Shown: one piece after another, positions 41,803-50,553 of the stretch
How positions within the stretch are numbered: position 1 is the stretch's first letter
Layout: each line of letters starts with the position of its first letter
Assembly (NCBI GenBank): GCA_963620035.1
Contig: CAVEXN010000009.1
Location: 1-64,000, forward strand
Direction of reading: 5' to 3'
DNA: 64,000 nucleotides
Source of the DNA: F23-D06 sp963620035
Lineage (GTDB): Bacteria > Bacteroidota > Bacteroidia > Bacteroidales > WCHB1-69
Notes under the pieces: model-generated
The model's input: the letters and a program-made list of their open reading frames with translations, nothing else
The model's database searches: none
Told to the model about the DNA's origin: nothing
Program-made: the position numbers and the translations under genes

Positions 41803-42717
41803 ATGACCAAGAAGATTGTTAACTTGCTGATAATAACGATGTTGTTGGCATCTGCAAAGTGCTTTGCAGTTGTTGTCCCGTGCCCCGTGCTTCCGGCAGA
41901 TACGCCGACAGTGTCTGCCAAGACCGTTGGAGACACCGCCACGACTGAAGCCAAGGCGAGCAAGAAACCCAAAAAGGTCCGCAGCCAAGGCAGGAAGGTT
42001 ACGTTCGAGAACTTTGACCAGCAGTATGCGCGGGCGCTCCGCTATTACAACAACGGCCAATATCTTTCAGCAGCCGGCTTGTTTGAGAATCTTTACCCGC
42101 TCTCGCTCGGAACGGAAAAAGCAGATACAATATTATTTCTTTTTGCCCAGAGTTATTACAAGAACGGAGACTACGATATGGCGGCATTCCATTTCAGGGA
42201 CTATGCCAGACGTTATCCCAATACCACCCGCACCGAAGACGCTTTCTACTACGGCATCTGCGCCATTTACAATTCAAGTCCGGAATATTCATTGGACCAG
42301 AGCAATACCGAATTCGCCATAGAGCAGATAAAGGCTTTCCTACAGGCCTATCCAAACAGTTCGCACACCGAGGAGTGCAACGTGATGCTGGATGCCATGC
42401 GCACAAAACTGGCCAGGAAGGATTTGGAAATCCTGATTCTCTATTATGATACCGACCATTACGAAGCCTGCCAGATTGCGGCAAAGAATTTCTTCAACGA
42501 CTATTCTTACTCGCCGCTGATGCCTGAAGCCATCTATTATCTTGTGCTGAACAATCTTGAATATGCCAAGAGAAGTGTGGAAAGCAAGAAGAAAGAACGC
42601 TACACGGCCTGTCTGGACGCATGCAACAGGCTTCTCTTGAATTACCCCGAGAACAAATACACTGCCGAGGTGAACAAAATCGCGCTTGAGGCGCGCAAAC
42701 AACTGAACGGAAAATAA
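41803..42717 (+). CDS. bamD: Outer-membrane assembly factor BamD
   Basis: The 304-residue protein has TPR repeats in BamD order (about 65-300: YARALRYYNNGQYLSAAGLFENL, YYKNGDYDMAAFHFRDYARRYPN, AIEQIKAFLQAYPNS). BamD is part of the BAM complex that inserts outer-membrane proteins. Oddly, the export signal (1-22, LLASAKCFA) lacks a proper lipobox: Lys precedes Cys20. A Thr/Lys-rich linker (about 30-60, TEAKASKKPKKVRSQ) separates it from the TPRs. The ATG at 41803 is right after the promoter. rpoZ, coaBC and porD follow in the conserved Bacteroidota order. Confidence 0.88.
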   Translation: MTKKIVNLLIITMLLASAKCFAVVVPCPVLPADTPTVSAKTVGDTATTEAKASKKPKKVRSQGRKVTFENFDQQYARALRYYNNGQYLSAAGLFENLYPLSLGTEKADTILFLFAQSYYKNGDYDMAAFHFRDYARRYPNTTRTEDAFYYGICAIYNSSPEYSLDQSNTEFAIEQIKAFLQAYPNSSHTEECNVMLDAMRTKLARKDLEILILYYDTDHYEACQIAAKNFFNDYSYSPLMPEAIYYLVLNNLEYAKRSVESKKKERYTACLDACNRLLLNYPENKYTAEVNKIALEARKQLNGK

Positions 42718-42743
42718 ATTCAAATTCGCGAAATATATAATAA

Positions 42744-43076
42744 ATGAAAGCTGCAGATTACAAAAAACTTAAGACGGATCTTTTTGCCAAAACCAAAGAC
42801 ATCAGACAATACGACAAGGAGACGGGGAATTACTATAAAAGCATTGTCATCATGTCGAAAAGGGCTGACCAGATAGCCGCCGACCTGAAACAGGAATTCA
42901 TAGAGAGTTCGCAGCAGTACGCCACCGGCAATGAAACGCTGGACGAGGTCACGGAGAACCGCGAGCAGATAGAACTCTCCAAGTTCTATGAGCAGTTGCC
43001 CAAGCCGACGCAACTTGCCCTTTACGAATTCGAGCACGAAATGATTTACTTCAAGGATTCAGACAACAACCAATAA
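42744..43076 (+). CDS. rpoZ: RNA polymerase omega subunit (Bacteroidota type)
   Basis: The 110-residue protein matches the Rpb6/omega-like subunit of Bacteroidota (YYKSIVIMSKRADQIAADLKQEF, ALYEFEHEMIYF). It stabilises the RNA polymerase core. It sits between bamD (26 bp) and coaBC (9 bp), its usual place in the phylum. Confidence 0.9.
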   Translation: MKAADYKKLKTDLFAKTKDIRQYDKETGNYYKSIVIMSKRADQIAADLKQEFIESSQQYATGNETLDEVTENREQIELSKFYEQLPKPTQLALYEFEHEMIYFKDSDNNQ

Positions 43077-43085
43077 CCCAACAGC

Positions 43086-44345
43086 ATGCCGGAAAGAAAA
43101 CATGTCGTTATCGGGATTACAGGTGGAATCGCCGCATACAAATCGTTGTTTTTGATCCGATTGTTCATGAAACAAGGGTATGAAGTTCAGGTCGTGGCCA
43201 CGGCGAACGCATTGCAGTTTGTGACCCCGCTGTCCATAGAGACCCTTTCGCAGACCCGGCTGTATGTTGACACTTTTGAGCGGGCCTCTTTTATAGATGT
43301 CCGGCATGTGAGCCTGGCCGAATGGGCGGATTGTGTGGTGGTGGCGCCGGCTACGGCCAATATGCTCGGAAAATATGCGAACGGCATTGCGGACGACGCA
43401 CTCTCCACGCTGCTTTTGGCTACAAAAAAAACTGTCTTCCTGGCACCGGCCATGAATGACAACATGTTTTCTCATCCTGCCGTGCAGCAGAATCTGCGGA
43501 CACTCCAACAGCGGGGCTGCCGCATTATCTCCCCACAGTCGGGATTCCTCGCCTGCGGCAGCACCGGTACGGGACGAATGGATGAACCCGAAAGAATCTT
43601 CGATGCCGTAAACCGCTTTTTGGAAGAACTGCCTCCCCGTTCCATGGAAAAAGCAACGAAGACAGAACCCGAAGGTTTGAAAACAAATCTTTACGGGAAA
43701 AAAGTGATGATAACGGCCGGACCAACATACGAACCCATAGACCCTGTGCGCTTTGTGGGCAACTACTCTTCCGGGCTGATGGGCTTCTGCTTGGCCGAAT
43801 CCGCAGCCGAACGGGGTGCAGAGGTTACGCTGGTGACGGGACCTGCCCACCTCAAGACAGTTCACCCCAATATTAAAAGGATTGACGTAGTGACCGCCGA
43901 GGAAATGTACCGCTGTTGCATGGACATCTTCAGGGACCAGGACCTTATGGTGATGGCCGCGGCCGTGGCTGACTACACGCCCGTCAAGGTGGCGAGAGAG
44001 AAAATCAAGAAACAGTCTGATACTATACAACTCTCGTTGAAGAAAACCCCCGACATCCTTCGCTCTGTCGGACAATTGAAAGGCAAAGAACAGACACTTG
44101 TCGGCTTTGCCCTCGAAACAGAAAATGAGATTGACAATGCATTGCACAAACTGCATACTAAAAATGCAGATTTCATCGTTCTCAATTCACTTCGCGACAA
44201 GGATGCCGGCTTCGGTACCGCCACCAACAAGGTGCGCATCATCTCCAAAGACGGCCAAATCGTAGAAAGTGAACTGAAAGACAAAAAATCTATTGCTGAT
44301 GACATTATCGATTTTGTGACCAACAACAATAATAATAAACCATAA
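43086..44345 (+). CDS. coaBC: Bifunctional phosphopantothenoylcysteine decarboxylase/phosphopantothenate-cysteine ligase
   Basis: CoaBC makes 4'-phosphopantetheine for coenzyme A. The 419-residue protein has the flavin-dependent CoaC domain (1-190: GITGGIAAYK, the catalytic His in DVRHVSLAEWAD, APAMNDNMF, LACGSTGTGRM) and the CoaB domain (195-419: ITAGPTYEPIDPVRFVGNYS, VSVMAAAVADY-like VMAAAVADYTP, and the Lys-rich loop). Its stop overlaps the porD start by 1 bp. Confidence 0.95.
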   Translation: MPERKHVVIGITGGIAAYKSLFLIRLFMKQGYEVQVVATANALQFVTPLSIETLSQTRLYVDTFERASFIDVRHVSLAEWADCVVVAPATANMLGKYANGIADDALSTLLLATKKTVFLAPAMNDNMFSHPAVQQNLRTLQQRGCRIISPQSGFLACGSTGTGRMDEPERIFDAVNRFLEELPPRSMEKATKTEPEGLKTNLYGKKVMITAGPTYEPIDPVRFVGNYSSGLMGFCLAESAAERGAEVTLVTGPAHLKTVHPNIKRIDVVTAEEMYRCCMDIFRDQDLMVMAAAVADYTPVKVAREKIKKQSDTIQLSLKKTPDILRSVGQLKGKEQTLVGFALETENEIDNALHKLHTKNADFIVLNSLRDKDAGFGTATNKVRIISKDGQIVESELKDKKSIADDIIDFVTNNNNNKP

Positions 44346-45253
44346 TGAAAAGACTCTTCACGCTGATTCTTCTGTCTTGTATCGTAGGCCTGACTTCGGC
44401 ACAGGACTTCCAATGCCAGGTGTCCGTAAATGCGACACAGGTGACCGGAGGGTCGAACCCACAACGCTTCAACGATTTGCAGCAGAAACTGTATCAGTTC
44501 ATACACGACCGCAAATGGTGCCAATATAACCTCAAGACCAACGAGCGCATAGAGTGTGCCCTCCAGATCAACCTGACCGAAATATCCGGAGATGTTATGA
44601 AAGGCACAATGACAATCCTGCTACAACGTCCTGTATATAAGGCAAGTTACAAGACAACGCTGCTCAATTTCCAGGATAAGAAAGTGGAGTTCACATACGC
44701 AGAGGGCGACCAACTCGAGTATGCCGACAACGTGAACCTTTCACAATTCACCTCCTTGATTGCCTATTACCTGAACCTTTTCCTTGCTGTTGAGTTTGAT
44801 TCTTTCTCCTTGAACGGCGGATCTACATATTATACTAAATGTCAGTCGATCGTTAATCTTAACACGTCTGCAAAAGAGGCAGGATGGAGCGTGGCAGACA
44901 AAGGGCAGAACAACCGTTACTGGATAACAGAGAATTTCACGAACAGCACTTACAGCAAACTGCACGATTTCTATTACCAGTACCATCGTCTCGGACTTGA
45001 TGTTATGAGTGAGACCCCAGACGCCGGCCGTGCCGTCATTCTCGAGAGCCTCCGCCTTTTGCAGCAAGTATATTCCCAAAAGTCAGGGCTTGCGATGGTA
45101 AAGGTCATCACTTCTACCAAATGCGATGAAATCGTCAACATTTTCAAAGAGGGTATGCCCAGCGAGAAGACACAGGTTGTCAATATTATGAAGCAGATAG
45201 ACCCGACAAACTCGTCGAAATATGATGCCATAAACTCGTCAAGCAGCAATTAG
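44345..45253 (+). CDS. porD: DUF4835 family protein, T9SS component PorD
   Basis: The 302-residue periplasmic protein has a signal peptide (1-19, TSAQ) and matches the DUF4835/PorD family (QVSVNATQVTGGSNPQRF, DRKWCQYNLKTNERIEC, LAYYLNLFLAVEFDSFS-like segment). PorD is one of the T9SS genes first found in Porphyromonas. Its location between coaBC and recN is conserved in the phylum. Its presence supports a working T9SS that exports the three CTD proteins in this window. Confidence 0.9.
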   Translation: MKRLFTLILLSCIVGLTSAQDFQCQVSVNATQVTGGSNPQRFNDLQQKLYQFIHDRKWCQYNLKTNERIECALQINLTEISGDVMKGTMTILLQRPVYKASYKTTLLNFQDKKVEFTYAEGDQLEYADNVNLSQFTSLIAYYLNLFLAVEFDSFSLNGGSTYYTKCQSIVNLNTSAKEAGWSVADKGQNNRYWITENFTNSTYSKLHDFYYQYHRLGLDVMSETPDAGRAVILESLRLLQQVYSQKSGLAMVKVITSTKCDEIVNIFKEGMPSEKTQVVNIMKQIDPTNSSKYDAINSSSSN

Positions 45254-45258
45254 ACGGC

Positions 45259-46947
45259 ATGTTAAAGTCCCTGCAGATCAAGAATTACGCCCTGATACGG
45301 TCGCTCGACATATCGTTTGATTGCGGTTTTACCGTCATCACGGGCGAGACCGGTGCGGGCAAGTCCATCTTGCTCGGCGCCTTGTCTCTGCTGCTCGGTA
45401 AGAGGGCCGAAACGGATGTGCTTTATGACAAGTCGCAGAAGTGCATCGTGGAGGGTACCTTCGACATTGCGTCATATGGGATGCAAGACTTGTTCACGAC
45501 GCACGACCTCGACTATCAGGACTTGACAGTCATTCGGCGCGAAATCAATGAAAGGGGAAAGTCGCGGGCCTTTGTCAACGATACTCCGGTGAACCTTGCC
45601 GTTCTCAAGGAACTGGCTGCCGGGCTGATAGACATTCATTCGCAGCACCAGAACCTGTTTCTGCAAGATTCCGGATTCCGCTTGCAGTTGTTGGACCGTT
45701 TTGCACGCAATCAGGCAGCATTGTCGGCCTATCGGGAATCTTTCGCATTACTGAAAAAGACAGAACGTGAATACGACAATCTGAAAGCAAGGCACAGCGA
45801 GGCTGCCTTGCAGCAGGAATTCAACAATTATACCATCCAGGAACTGGAAAAGGCATCGCTACAGCCCGGCGAGCAGGAAGAGGCAGAGAAATCCGTCTAT
45901 ATGCTTGACCACGCAGAACAGATAAAAACGCACCTTTACAAAGCCGCAATGCAGCTTTCGGAGCAGGAAGGAGAAACTGTACTCACCAGACTCAAGGCCA
46001 TACAGCAAGATTGTGAGTCGTTGAAAGAAATTGGAACAGAATACGTTGACCTTTGCAACAGACTCAATGCAGTCATCATTGAACTGAAGGACATCTCTTA
46101 CGACATTGCCCGCAAAGAGCAAGAGGTCACCGTGGACCCGGCGGAACAGAACCGCCTCAACGAACGGCTTGACCTGATTTATTCGTTGGAGCACAAATAC
46201 CGGGTGGAGACCGTTGCAGACCTGCTGGCCATTGCGGAACGGCTGAAAAAAGAGTCGGAAGCGTACGTTGACGGCGGAGCACAACTGGAGGCCTTGAACG
46301 CAGAACGGCGGCTGCTGCATGACCGGACCGCGCAGCTGGCCGCACGGCTTTCGGACAGCCGCCGGAAGGCGATACCGCAATTGGAGTCTGAAATCATGCA
46401 ACAACTATCGCAGTTGTCTCTGCCAGGCGGCCGCTTTGAGATTAAGATGGAAAAAACGGGCGATTTACAGGAAAACGGCACGGACAGCGTAGCGTTCCTG
46501 TTCTCGGCCAACAAAGGCATGCCGCTTTCCGATTTCGGCAAGGTGGCATCCGGCGGTGAAATGTCGCGCGTGATGTTGGCTCTGAAGTCTGTGATTTCAG
46601 ACTCTGTGCTGCTCCCTACCGTAATCTTTGATGAAATAGACACCGGCATATCCGGCGAGACGGCCAACAAGGTGGCAGAAGCCATGGAGCAGCTTGCCGG
46701 ACGACATCAGGTCATAGCCATCACGCACCTCCCGCAGATTGCAGCCAAAGGAACCCGGCAGTATTGTGTGTTCAAGGAAGAACATGACGGTATGGTCGCC
46801 ACGGGGCTCAAGGCGCTTGACGAAGCAGAACGCGTGAAAGCGATTGCCGCACTCATTGGCGGAAACCAGGCGACTGACGCCACCACGAATGCCGCCCGCG
46901 AACTGCTCTACGGCAACAAGGTCGAGGATAACCAATCTCCAAACTGA
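45259..46947 (+). CDS. recN: DNA repair protein RecN
   Basis: The 562-residue SMC-like ATPase acts early in double-strand break repair. Walker A GETGAGKSIL is at 31-40, a central coiled-coil region spans about 160-370, and the signature KVASGGEMSRVMLALK, Walker B PTVIFDEIDTGISGE and H-loop VIAITHLPQIAA lie in the C-terminal third. It is full length and starts 5 bp after porD. Confidence 0.95.
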   Translation: MLKSLQIKNYALIRSLDISFDCGFTVITGETGAGKSILLGALSLLLGKRAETDVLYDKSQKCIVEGTFDIASYGMQDLFTTHDLDYQDLTVIRREINERGKSRAFVNDTPVNLAVLKELAAGLIDIHSQHQNLFLQDSGFRLQLLDRFARNQAALSAYRESFALLKKTEREYDNLKARHSEAALQQEFNNYTIQELEKASLQPGEQEEAEKSVYMLDHAEQIKTHLYKAAMQLSEQEGETVLTRLKAIQQDCESLKEIGTEYVDLCNRLNAVIIELKDISYDIARKEQEVTVDPAEQNRLNERLDLIYSLEHKYRVETVADLLAIAERLKKESEAYVDGGAQLEALNAERRLLHDRTAQLAARLSDSRRKAIPQLESEIMQQLSQLSLPGGRFEIKMEKTGDLQENGTDSVAFLFSANKGMPLSDFGKVASGGEMSRVMLALKSVISDSVLLPTVIFDEIDTGISGETANKVAEAMEQLAGRHQVIAITHLPQIAAKGTRQYCVFKEEHDGMVATGLKALDEAERVKAIAALIGGNQATDATTNAARELLYGNKVEDNQSPN

Positions 46948-46967
46948 ACAATCTCACGTGTGATAAA

Positions 46968-47594
46968 ATGAAAAAAACAATACTGTTCATTCTCGTGTTC
47001 ATGACTCTCGTCTGTTCTTTGCAGGCACAGCGCCGACAGCAAGGCAGACGTTTTGTGTATATGACCTCTATAGGCTGCGCCGGTGGGATCGGGCATGTTG
47101 ACCTTATAGACGATGACGGCGCTGCTTTCAAACGTATCAACAATGACTTGGCCACTTTCCAGATCAACCAGTTGTTTGCCTACCGTTTCAATCCATACGT
47201 GATGTTGGGTATCGGCGCCGGGTTTGACATCTGGCGCACTACAGCATTCATTCCCGTTTATGCCAACCTGACCGTTGACTTCTGCAACACCCGCATAGCC
47301 CCATTGTGCTATGTCAACGCCGGGGCCGGCGGAAAGTGGTACATACAGTCAAAACCGCAGACCAACGACCGGATAGTCCATGGGATGAAATGGGGACCGT
47401 CGTGCGAAGCCGGCCTCGGCCTTCGCATAAAGTTCAACGACCGGCTCTCGTTGCTGCTTGCCGCCTGCTACAGGCTGCAACGTTCGGTGATAGGTTATTC
47501 GTACGACAACGACCAGTTTTCGGAATATTATACAAACCGCAGCTTGCCAATGAATTATCAATTCATTGGAGCCGGAATCGGAATCTCTTATTAA
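46968..47594 (+). CDS. Outer-membrane beta-barrel protein
   Basis: The 208-residue protein has a signal peptide (1-20, SLQAQ) and alternating strands (YVMLGIGAGFDIWR, IPVYANLTVDF, PLCYVNAGAGGKWY, CEAGLGLRIKF) ending in an aromatic residue (GAGIGISY). It fits an 8-stranded barrel of unknown role. It follows recN by 20 bp and precedes xseB by 13 bp, so it is probably in the same operon. Confidence 0.78.
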   Translation: MKKTILFILVFMTLVCSLQAQRRQQGRRFVYMTSIGCAGGIGHVDLIDDDGAAFKRINNDLATFQINQLFAYRFNPYVMLGIGAGFDIWRTTAFIPVYANLTVDFCNTRIAPLCYVNAGAGGKWYIQSKPQTNDRIVHGMKWGPSCEAGLGLRIKFNDRLSLLLAACYRLQRSVIGYSYDNDQFSEYYTNRSLPMNYQFIGAGIGISY

Positions 47595-47607
47595 AAACAG
47601 CCAAAAA

Positions 47608-47802
47608 ATGGACAAAGAAATATCTTATACAGAAGCTTTCAAGAAGTTGCAGGACATTGTGCAGAAGATGGAAAATGCAGACATCTCTGTTGACGACCTG
47701 AACGAGAACATCAAAGAGGCTTCACGTCTGATCAGGATCTGCAAGGACAAATTGACGAAGACGGAAGAAGAAGTGAACAAAACCATTTCAGAACTCTCCT
47801 GA
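47608..47802 (+). CDS. xseB: Exodeoxyribonuclease VII small subunit
   Basis: The 64-residue helical protein matches XseB (SYTEAFKKLQDIVQKMEN, then ASRLIRICKDKL). Exonuclease VII needs several XseB copies per XseA. No xseA is adjacent here, whereas the pair is often linked in this phylum, so xseA must be elsewhere. The ATG at 47608 is used; an upstream in-frame start lies in the barrel gene. Its stop overlaps the next start by 1 bp. Confidence 0.9.
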   Translation: MDKEISYTEAFKKLQDIVQKMENADISVDDLNENIKEASRLIRICKDKLTKTEEEVNKTISELS

Positions 47803-48467
47803 TGTCCACGTTTGACCTGATAGACGCCGGCACGGAAGCCTATTGCGAAGCGCACACCACACCGGAGAGCGATCTGCTCTACAGTCTTGGACGCGAGACG
47901 CACCTGCAGACCATCAATCCCCGTATGGCTTCGGGGCAGATGCAGGGGTTGCTGCTTTCGTTCATCGCCAAGATGCTGCGTCCGGCATATATTCTGGAAA
48001 TCGGCACATTTACCGGCTATTCGGCACTACGCCTCGCCGAAGGACTCGCTCCCAAGGGCGAATTGCATACCATAGAGGTGAATGTTGAATACGAAGACCG
48101 CATACGACGTTATTGCAGCCAGTCGCCGCTCAACGACCGCATTTTTCTCCATGTAGGAGATGCTCGGGAAGTGGTGCCGGCGTTGCCAAACGTCTGGGAC
48201 TTGGTTTTCATTGATGCCGACAAGGAGAACTATACGCTTTATTATGACTTGGTGTTCCCGCATGTGAAAGAAGGCGGCTTCATTTTGGCCGACAACGTGC
48301 TGTGGAACGGAAAAGTGACAGAGGAGGTGGTTGCCTTCGACAAAGATACCCATGCCATTATGGACTTCAACGACAAGGTTCAGCAGGACAGCCGCGTGCG
48401 GAACCTCCTCTTGCCATTCCGTGACGGTATTATGATGATTGAAAAACTACAGAATAATGCGCATTGA
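47802..48467 (+). CDS. Class I SAM-dependent O-methyltransferase (catechol/caffeoyl-CoA type)
   Basis: The 221-residue enzyme has the methyltransferase 3 family fold: SAM motif ILEIGTFTGYSALRLAEGL (63-81), VEYEDRIRRY, VFIDADKENY with a metal-binding Asp near 137, and ADNVLWNGKV. Natural substrates of the bacterial members are often unknown small catechol-like molecules. It lies in a chain of overlapping genes between xseB and trmD (11-bp overlap with trmD). Confidence 0.85.
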   Translation: MSTFDLIDAGTEAYCEAHTTPESDLLYSLGRETHLQTINPRMASGQMQGLLLSFIAKMLRPAYILEIGTFTGYSALRLAEGLAPKGELHTIEVNVEYEDRIRRYCSQSPLNDRIFLHVGDAREVVPALPNVWDLVFIDADKENYTLYYDLVFPHVKEGGFILADNVLWNGKVTEEVVAFDKDTHAIMDFNDKVQQDSRVRNLLLPFRDGIMMIEKLQNNAH

Positions 48468-49140
48468 CATACTCACGCTTTTCCCTGACATGTTCAAGGG
48501 AGTGTTCGGGAACTCCATCCTCAAAAGAGCCGTTGACAAAGGCTACGTTTCGCTGCACACCCATGACATCAGGGACTATACCACCGACAAGCACCACAAG
48601 GCCGACGACTATCCTTTTGGCGGCGGCGCCGGTATGGTGATGATGATTGAACCTATTGCCCGATGCATAGAGCAACTGAAACAGGAACGGACCTACGACG
48701 CAGTCTTCCTGATGGCGCCGGACGGCAAAACGTTCAACCAACGCAAAGCCAACGAAATGTCGTTGCTCAACAACATCATTTTGCTGTGCGGGCATTACAA
48801 GGGAGTTGACGAAAGAGTAAGGGAACTCTATGTGACCGAAGAACTGAGCATCGGCGACTATGTGCTGTCCGGAGGCGAGCTTGCCGCCATGGTCATTGCA
48901 GACGCCATCGCCCGCGTTATTCCCGGGGTACTCGGAGATGCCGAATCGGCACTGTCAGATTCGTTCCAAGACGGGTTGCTTTCTGCCCCTGTCTATACCC
49001 GCCCCGCAAACTACAACGGCCATTGTGTCCCCGAGGTGCTGCTTTCCGGCAACGACCGGCTCATCTCCGAATGGAAACGGGAACAGCAATTGAAAAGAAC
49101 CGGACAACGTCGCCCTGACCTGCTAGATAAACGCCTATGA
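48457..49140 (+). CDS. trmD: tRNA (guanine-N1)-methyltransferase
   Basis: TrmD methylates G37 of tRNAs that read codons starting with C, which prevents frameshifting. The 227-residue protein shows the trefoil-knot SAM site (LLCGHYKGVDERV near 105-117 and LSIGDYVLSGGELAAMVI near 130-147). ATG 48457 (MRIDILTLFPDMF) is the family start; the frame's earlier TTG is ignored. It overlaps the methyltransferase by 11 bp and the next gene by 4 bp. The usual rpsP-rimM-trmD-rplS context is absent. Confidence 0.93.
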   Translation: MRIDILTLFPDMFKGVFGNSILKRAVDKGYVSLHTHDIRDYTTDKHHKADDYPFGGGAGMVMMIEPIARCIEQLKQERTYDAVFLMAPDGKTFNQRKANEMSLLNNIILLCGHYKGVDERVRELYVTEELSIGDYVLSGGELAAMVIADAIARVIPGVLGDAESALSDSFQDGLLSAPVYTRPANYNGHCVPEVLLSGNDRLISEWKREQQLKRTGQRRPDLLDKRL

Positions 49141-50426
49141 ACGGAAATGCAGTCTCGGATGTGCACAGACAGTCCGGCAAAGGACGCCTCTTTACCGGCA
49201 ATTGGCATTTTTACGTCTTTTATGCTCTGTTGTTGCTGGCAATGGCTTCATTGCCGTTTACCAATTGGCTGATGCTCCCTGTCGCGGTCCTGATGTTTCT
49301 CGATTGGATTATAGCCTGGAATTGGAAAGAAAAAATCCGGAATCTGAAAGAGAATGTTTCGCCCGCTGCCGGCATCATCCTTTTCTCGCTTTATGCACTG
49401 GTGATTTATGGCTTTTTCCTTTCATCCAATAAAGCACATGCGTTTGCGGCTTTCGACTGCAACCTCTGGTTTCTGGCCGCACCGCTCTTTATCCTGGCAT
49501 ACAGCCGCAAAGATCTCAACCCAATGCGAATACGTGTCGCCTTGCTGGTTTTTGCACTGTTCACCTTTCTGCACCTATGCGTCATATTCGGCATAGCCAT
49601 TACCAAATATATCCGGACGGACGACAGTTATGGGCTGTTCTATATACACTTGTCCTTGTTGAGACACCCCTCATACCTCGCCATGTATGTTACATTTTCA
49701 TTCTGCATAGTTCTTGAATTTCTCGCAAAAGAAAAAGAGCGGCTCTCAACCTTGGCCGAAATGTTTGTCATCTTCGTTTTGGCGGTTTTTGTGGTGAGTG
49801 TATTCTTCTTGCAGTCAAAAGCCGGCATATTGATATTCCTATTGATCGGTGCATTGTGGATGGTGAACCTCTGGATCATACGCACCGTCAACATCGCGGC
49901 GGTGCTCAGCATTCTGGTCTGCGTAGGCAGTGCTGTTGTGGTTTTGAACCAAACCGGCGACTTGCCGGTTCGTCGGTTCCAGGCTTCGGTTGAGGACATC
50001 GAGCAGTTCCGGAACCAAGAACTCGGCGACGGCAGTACAGAAATTCGTCTTACAGTATGGAAGTCGGCCTTGGAAATCAGCCGCAAAAACATGCCATGGG
50101 GGGTAGGCACCGGCGATGCGACGGACGAACTCTGTCTGAATGCCGTCCAAAAGAACTACACAAACCTGATAGGACATCATTTCAATGCACACAACCAGTA
50201 CCTTCAAACCTTGCTCACTCTTGGCCTCCCCGGAATGGTAGCACTGCTCTGCTATTGCGGCTTGCCCTTTGTAGTCGGTTTCAAGCGAAAGGATGTCTTG
50301 TATCTATCCTTTGCCGTCATCGTAATACTGAATTTGGCGGCAGAATCGATGTTTGAGACGCGCGCCGGGGTCGATTTCATTGCCTTGATGAACGTGTTGC
50401 TGCTTTTGAAAGCCAAAACAATCTGA
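49137..50426 (+). CDS. O-antigen ligase/polymerase-like membrane protein
   Basis: The 429-residue protein has about ten to twelve membrane segments and a larger periplasmic loop (about 275-350) with the Wzy_C-type pattern STEIRLTVWKSALEISRKN, GVGTGDATDE and HFNAHNQYLQTLLTLGLPG. The HNQYL-type motif is typical of O-antigen ligase (WaaL) and related polymerases. No other LPS or capsule genes are adjacent; it is coupled to trmD by an ATGA overlap. Ligase versus polymerase cannot be decided. Confidence 0.8.
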   Translation: MNGNAVSDVHRQSGKGRLFTGNWHFYVFYALLLLAMASLPFTNWLMLPVAVLMFLDWIIAWNWKEKIRNLKENVSPAAGIILFSLYALVIYGFFLSSNKAHAFAAFDCNLWFLAAPLFILAYSRKDLNPMRIRVALLVFALFTFLHLCVIFGIAITKYIRTDDSYGLFYIHLSLLRHPSYLAMYVTFSFCIVLEFLAKEKERLSTLAEMFVIFVLAVFVVSVFFLQSKAGILIFLLIGALWMVNLWIIRTVNIAAVLSILVCVGSAVVVLNQTGDLPVRRFQASVEDIEQFRNQELGDGSTEIRLTVWKSALEISRKNMPWGVGTGDATDELCLNAVQKNYTNLIGHHFNAHNQYLQTLLTLGLPGMVALLCYCGLPFVVGFKRKDVLYLSFAVIVILNLAAESMFETRAGVDFIALMNVLLLLKAKTI

Positions 50427-50504
50427 AAAAGACGTGATTTACTTCTATGCGTTGCCAGATGTTCTTCTTGCGGAAATGAGTATCGTCCCTTTGTCTTTTT
50501 ATGC

Positions 50505-50512
50505 TATCTTTG
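50505..50512 (+). promoter_or_regulatory. -7 promoter box for the gingipain-like gene
   Basis: TATCTTTG fits TAnnTTTG, 41 bp upstream of the start codon. Confidence 0.55.
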
Positions 50513-50553
50513 CGCCCTTGTTTAAAAGATGTTGAAATAAAAAAACACGTGCA

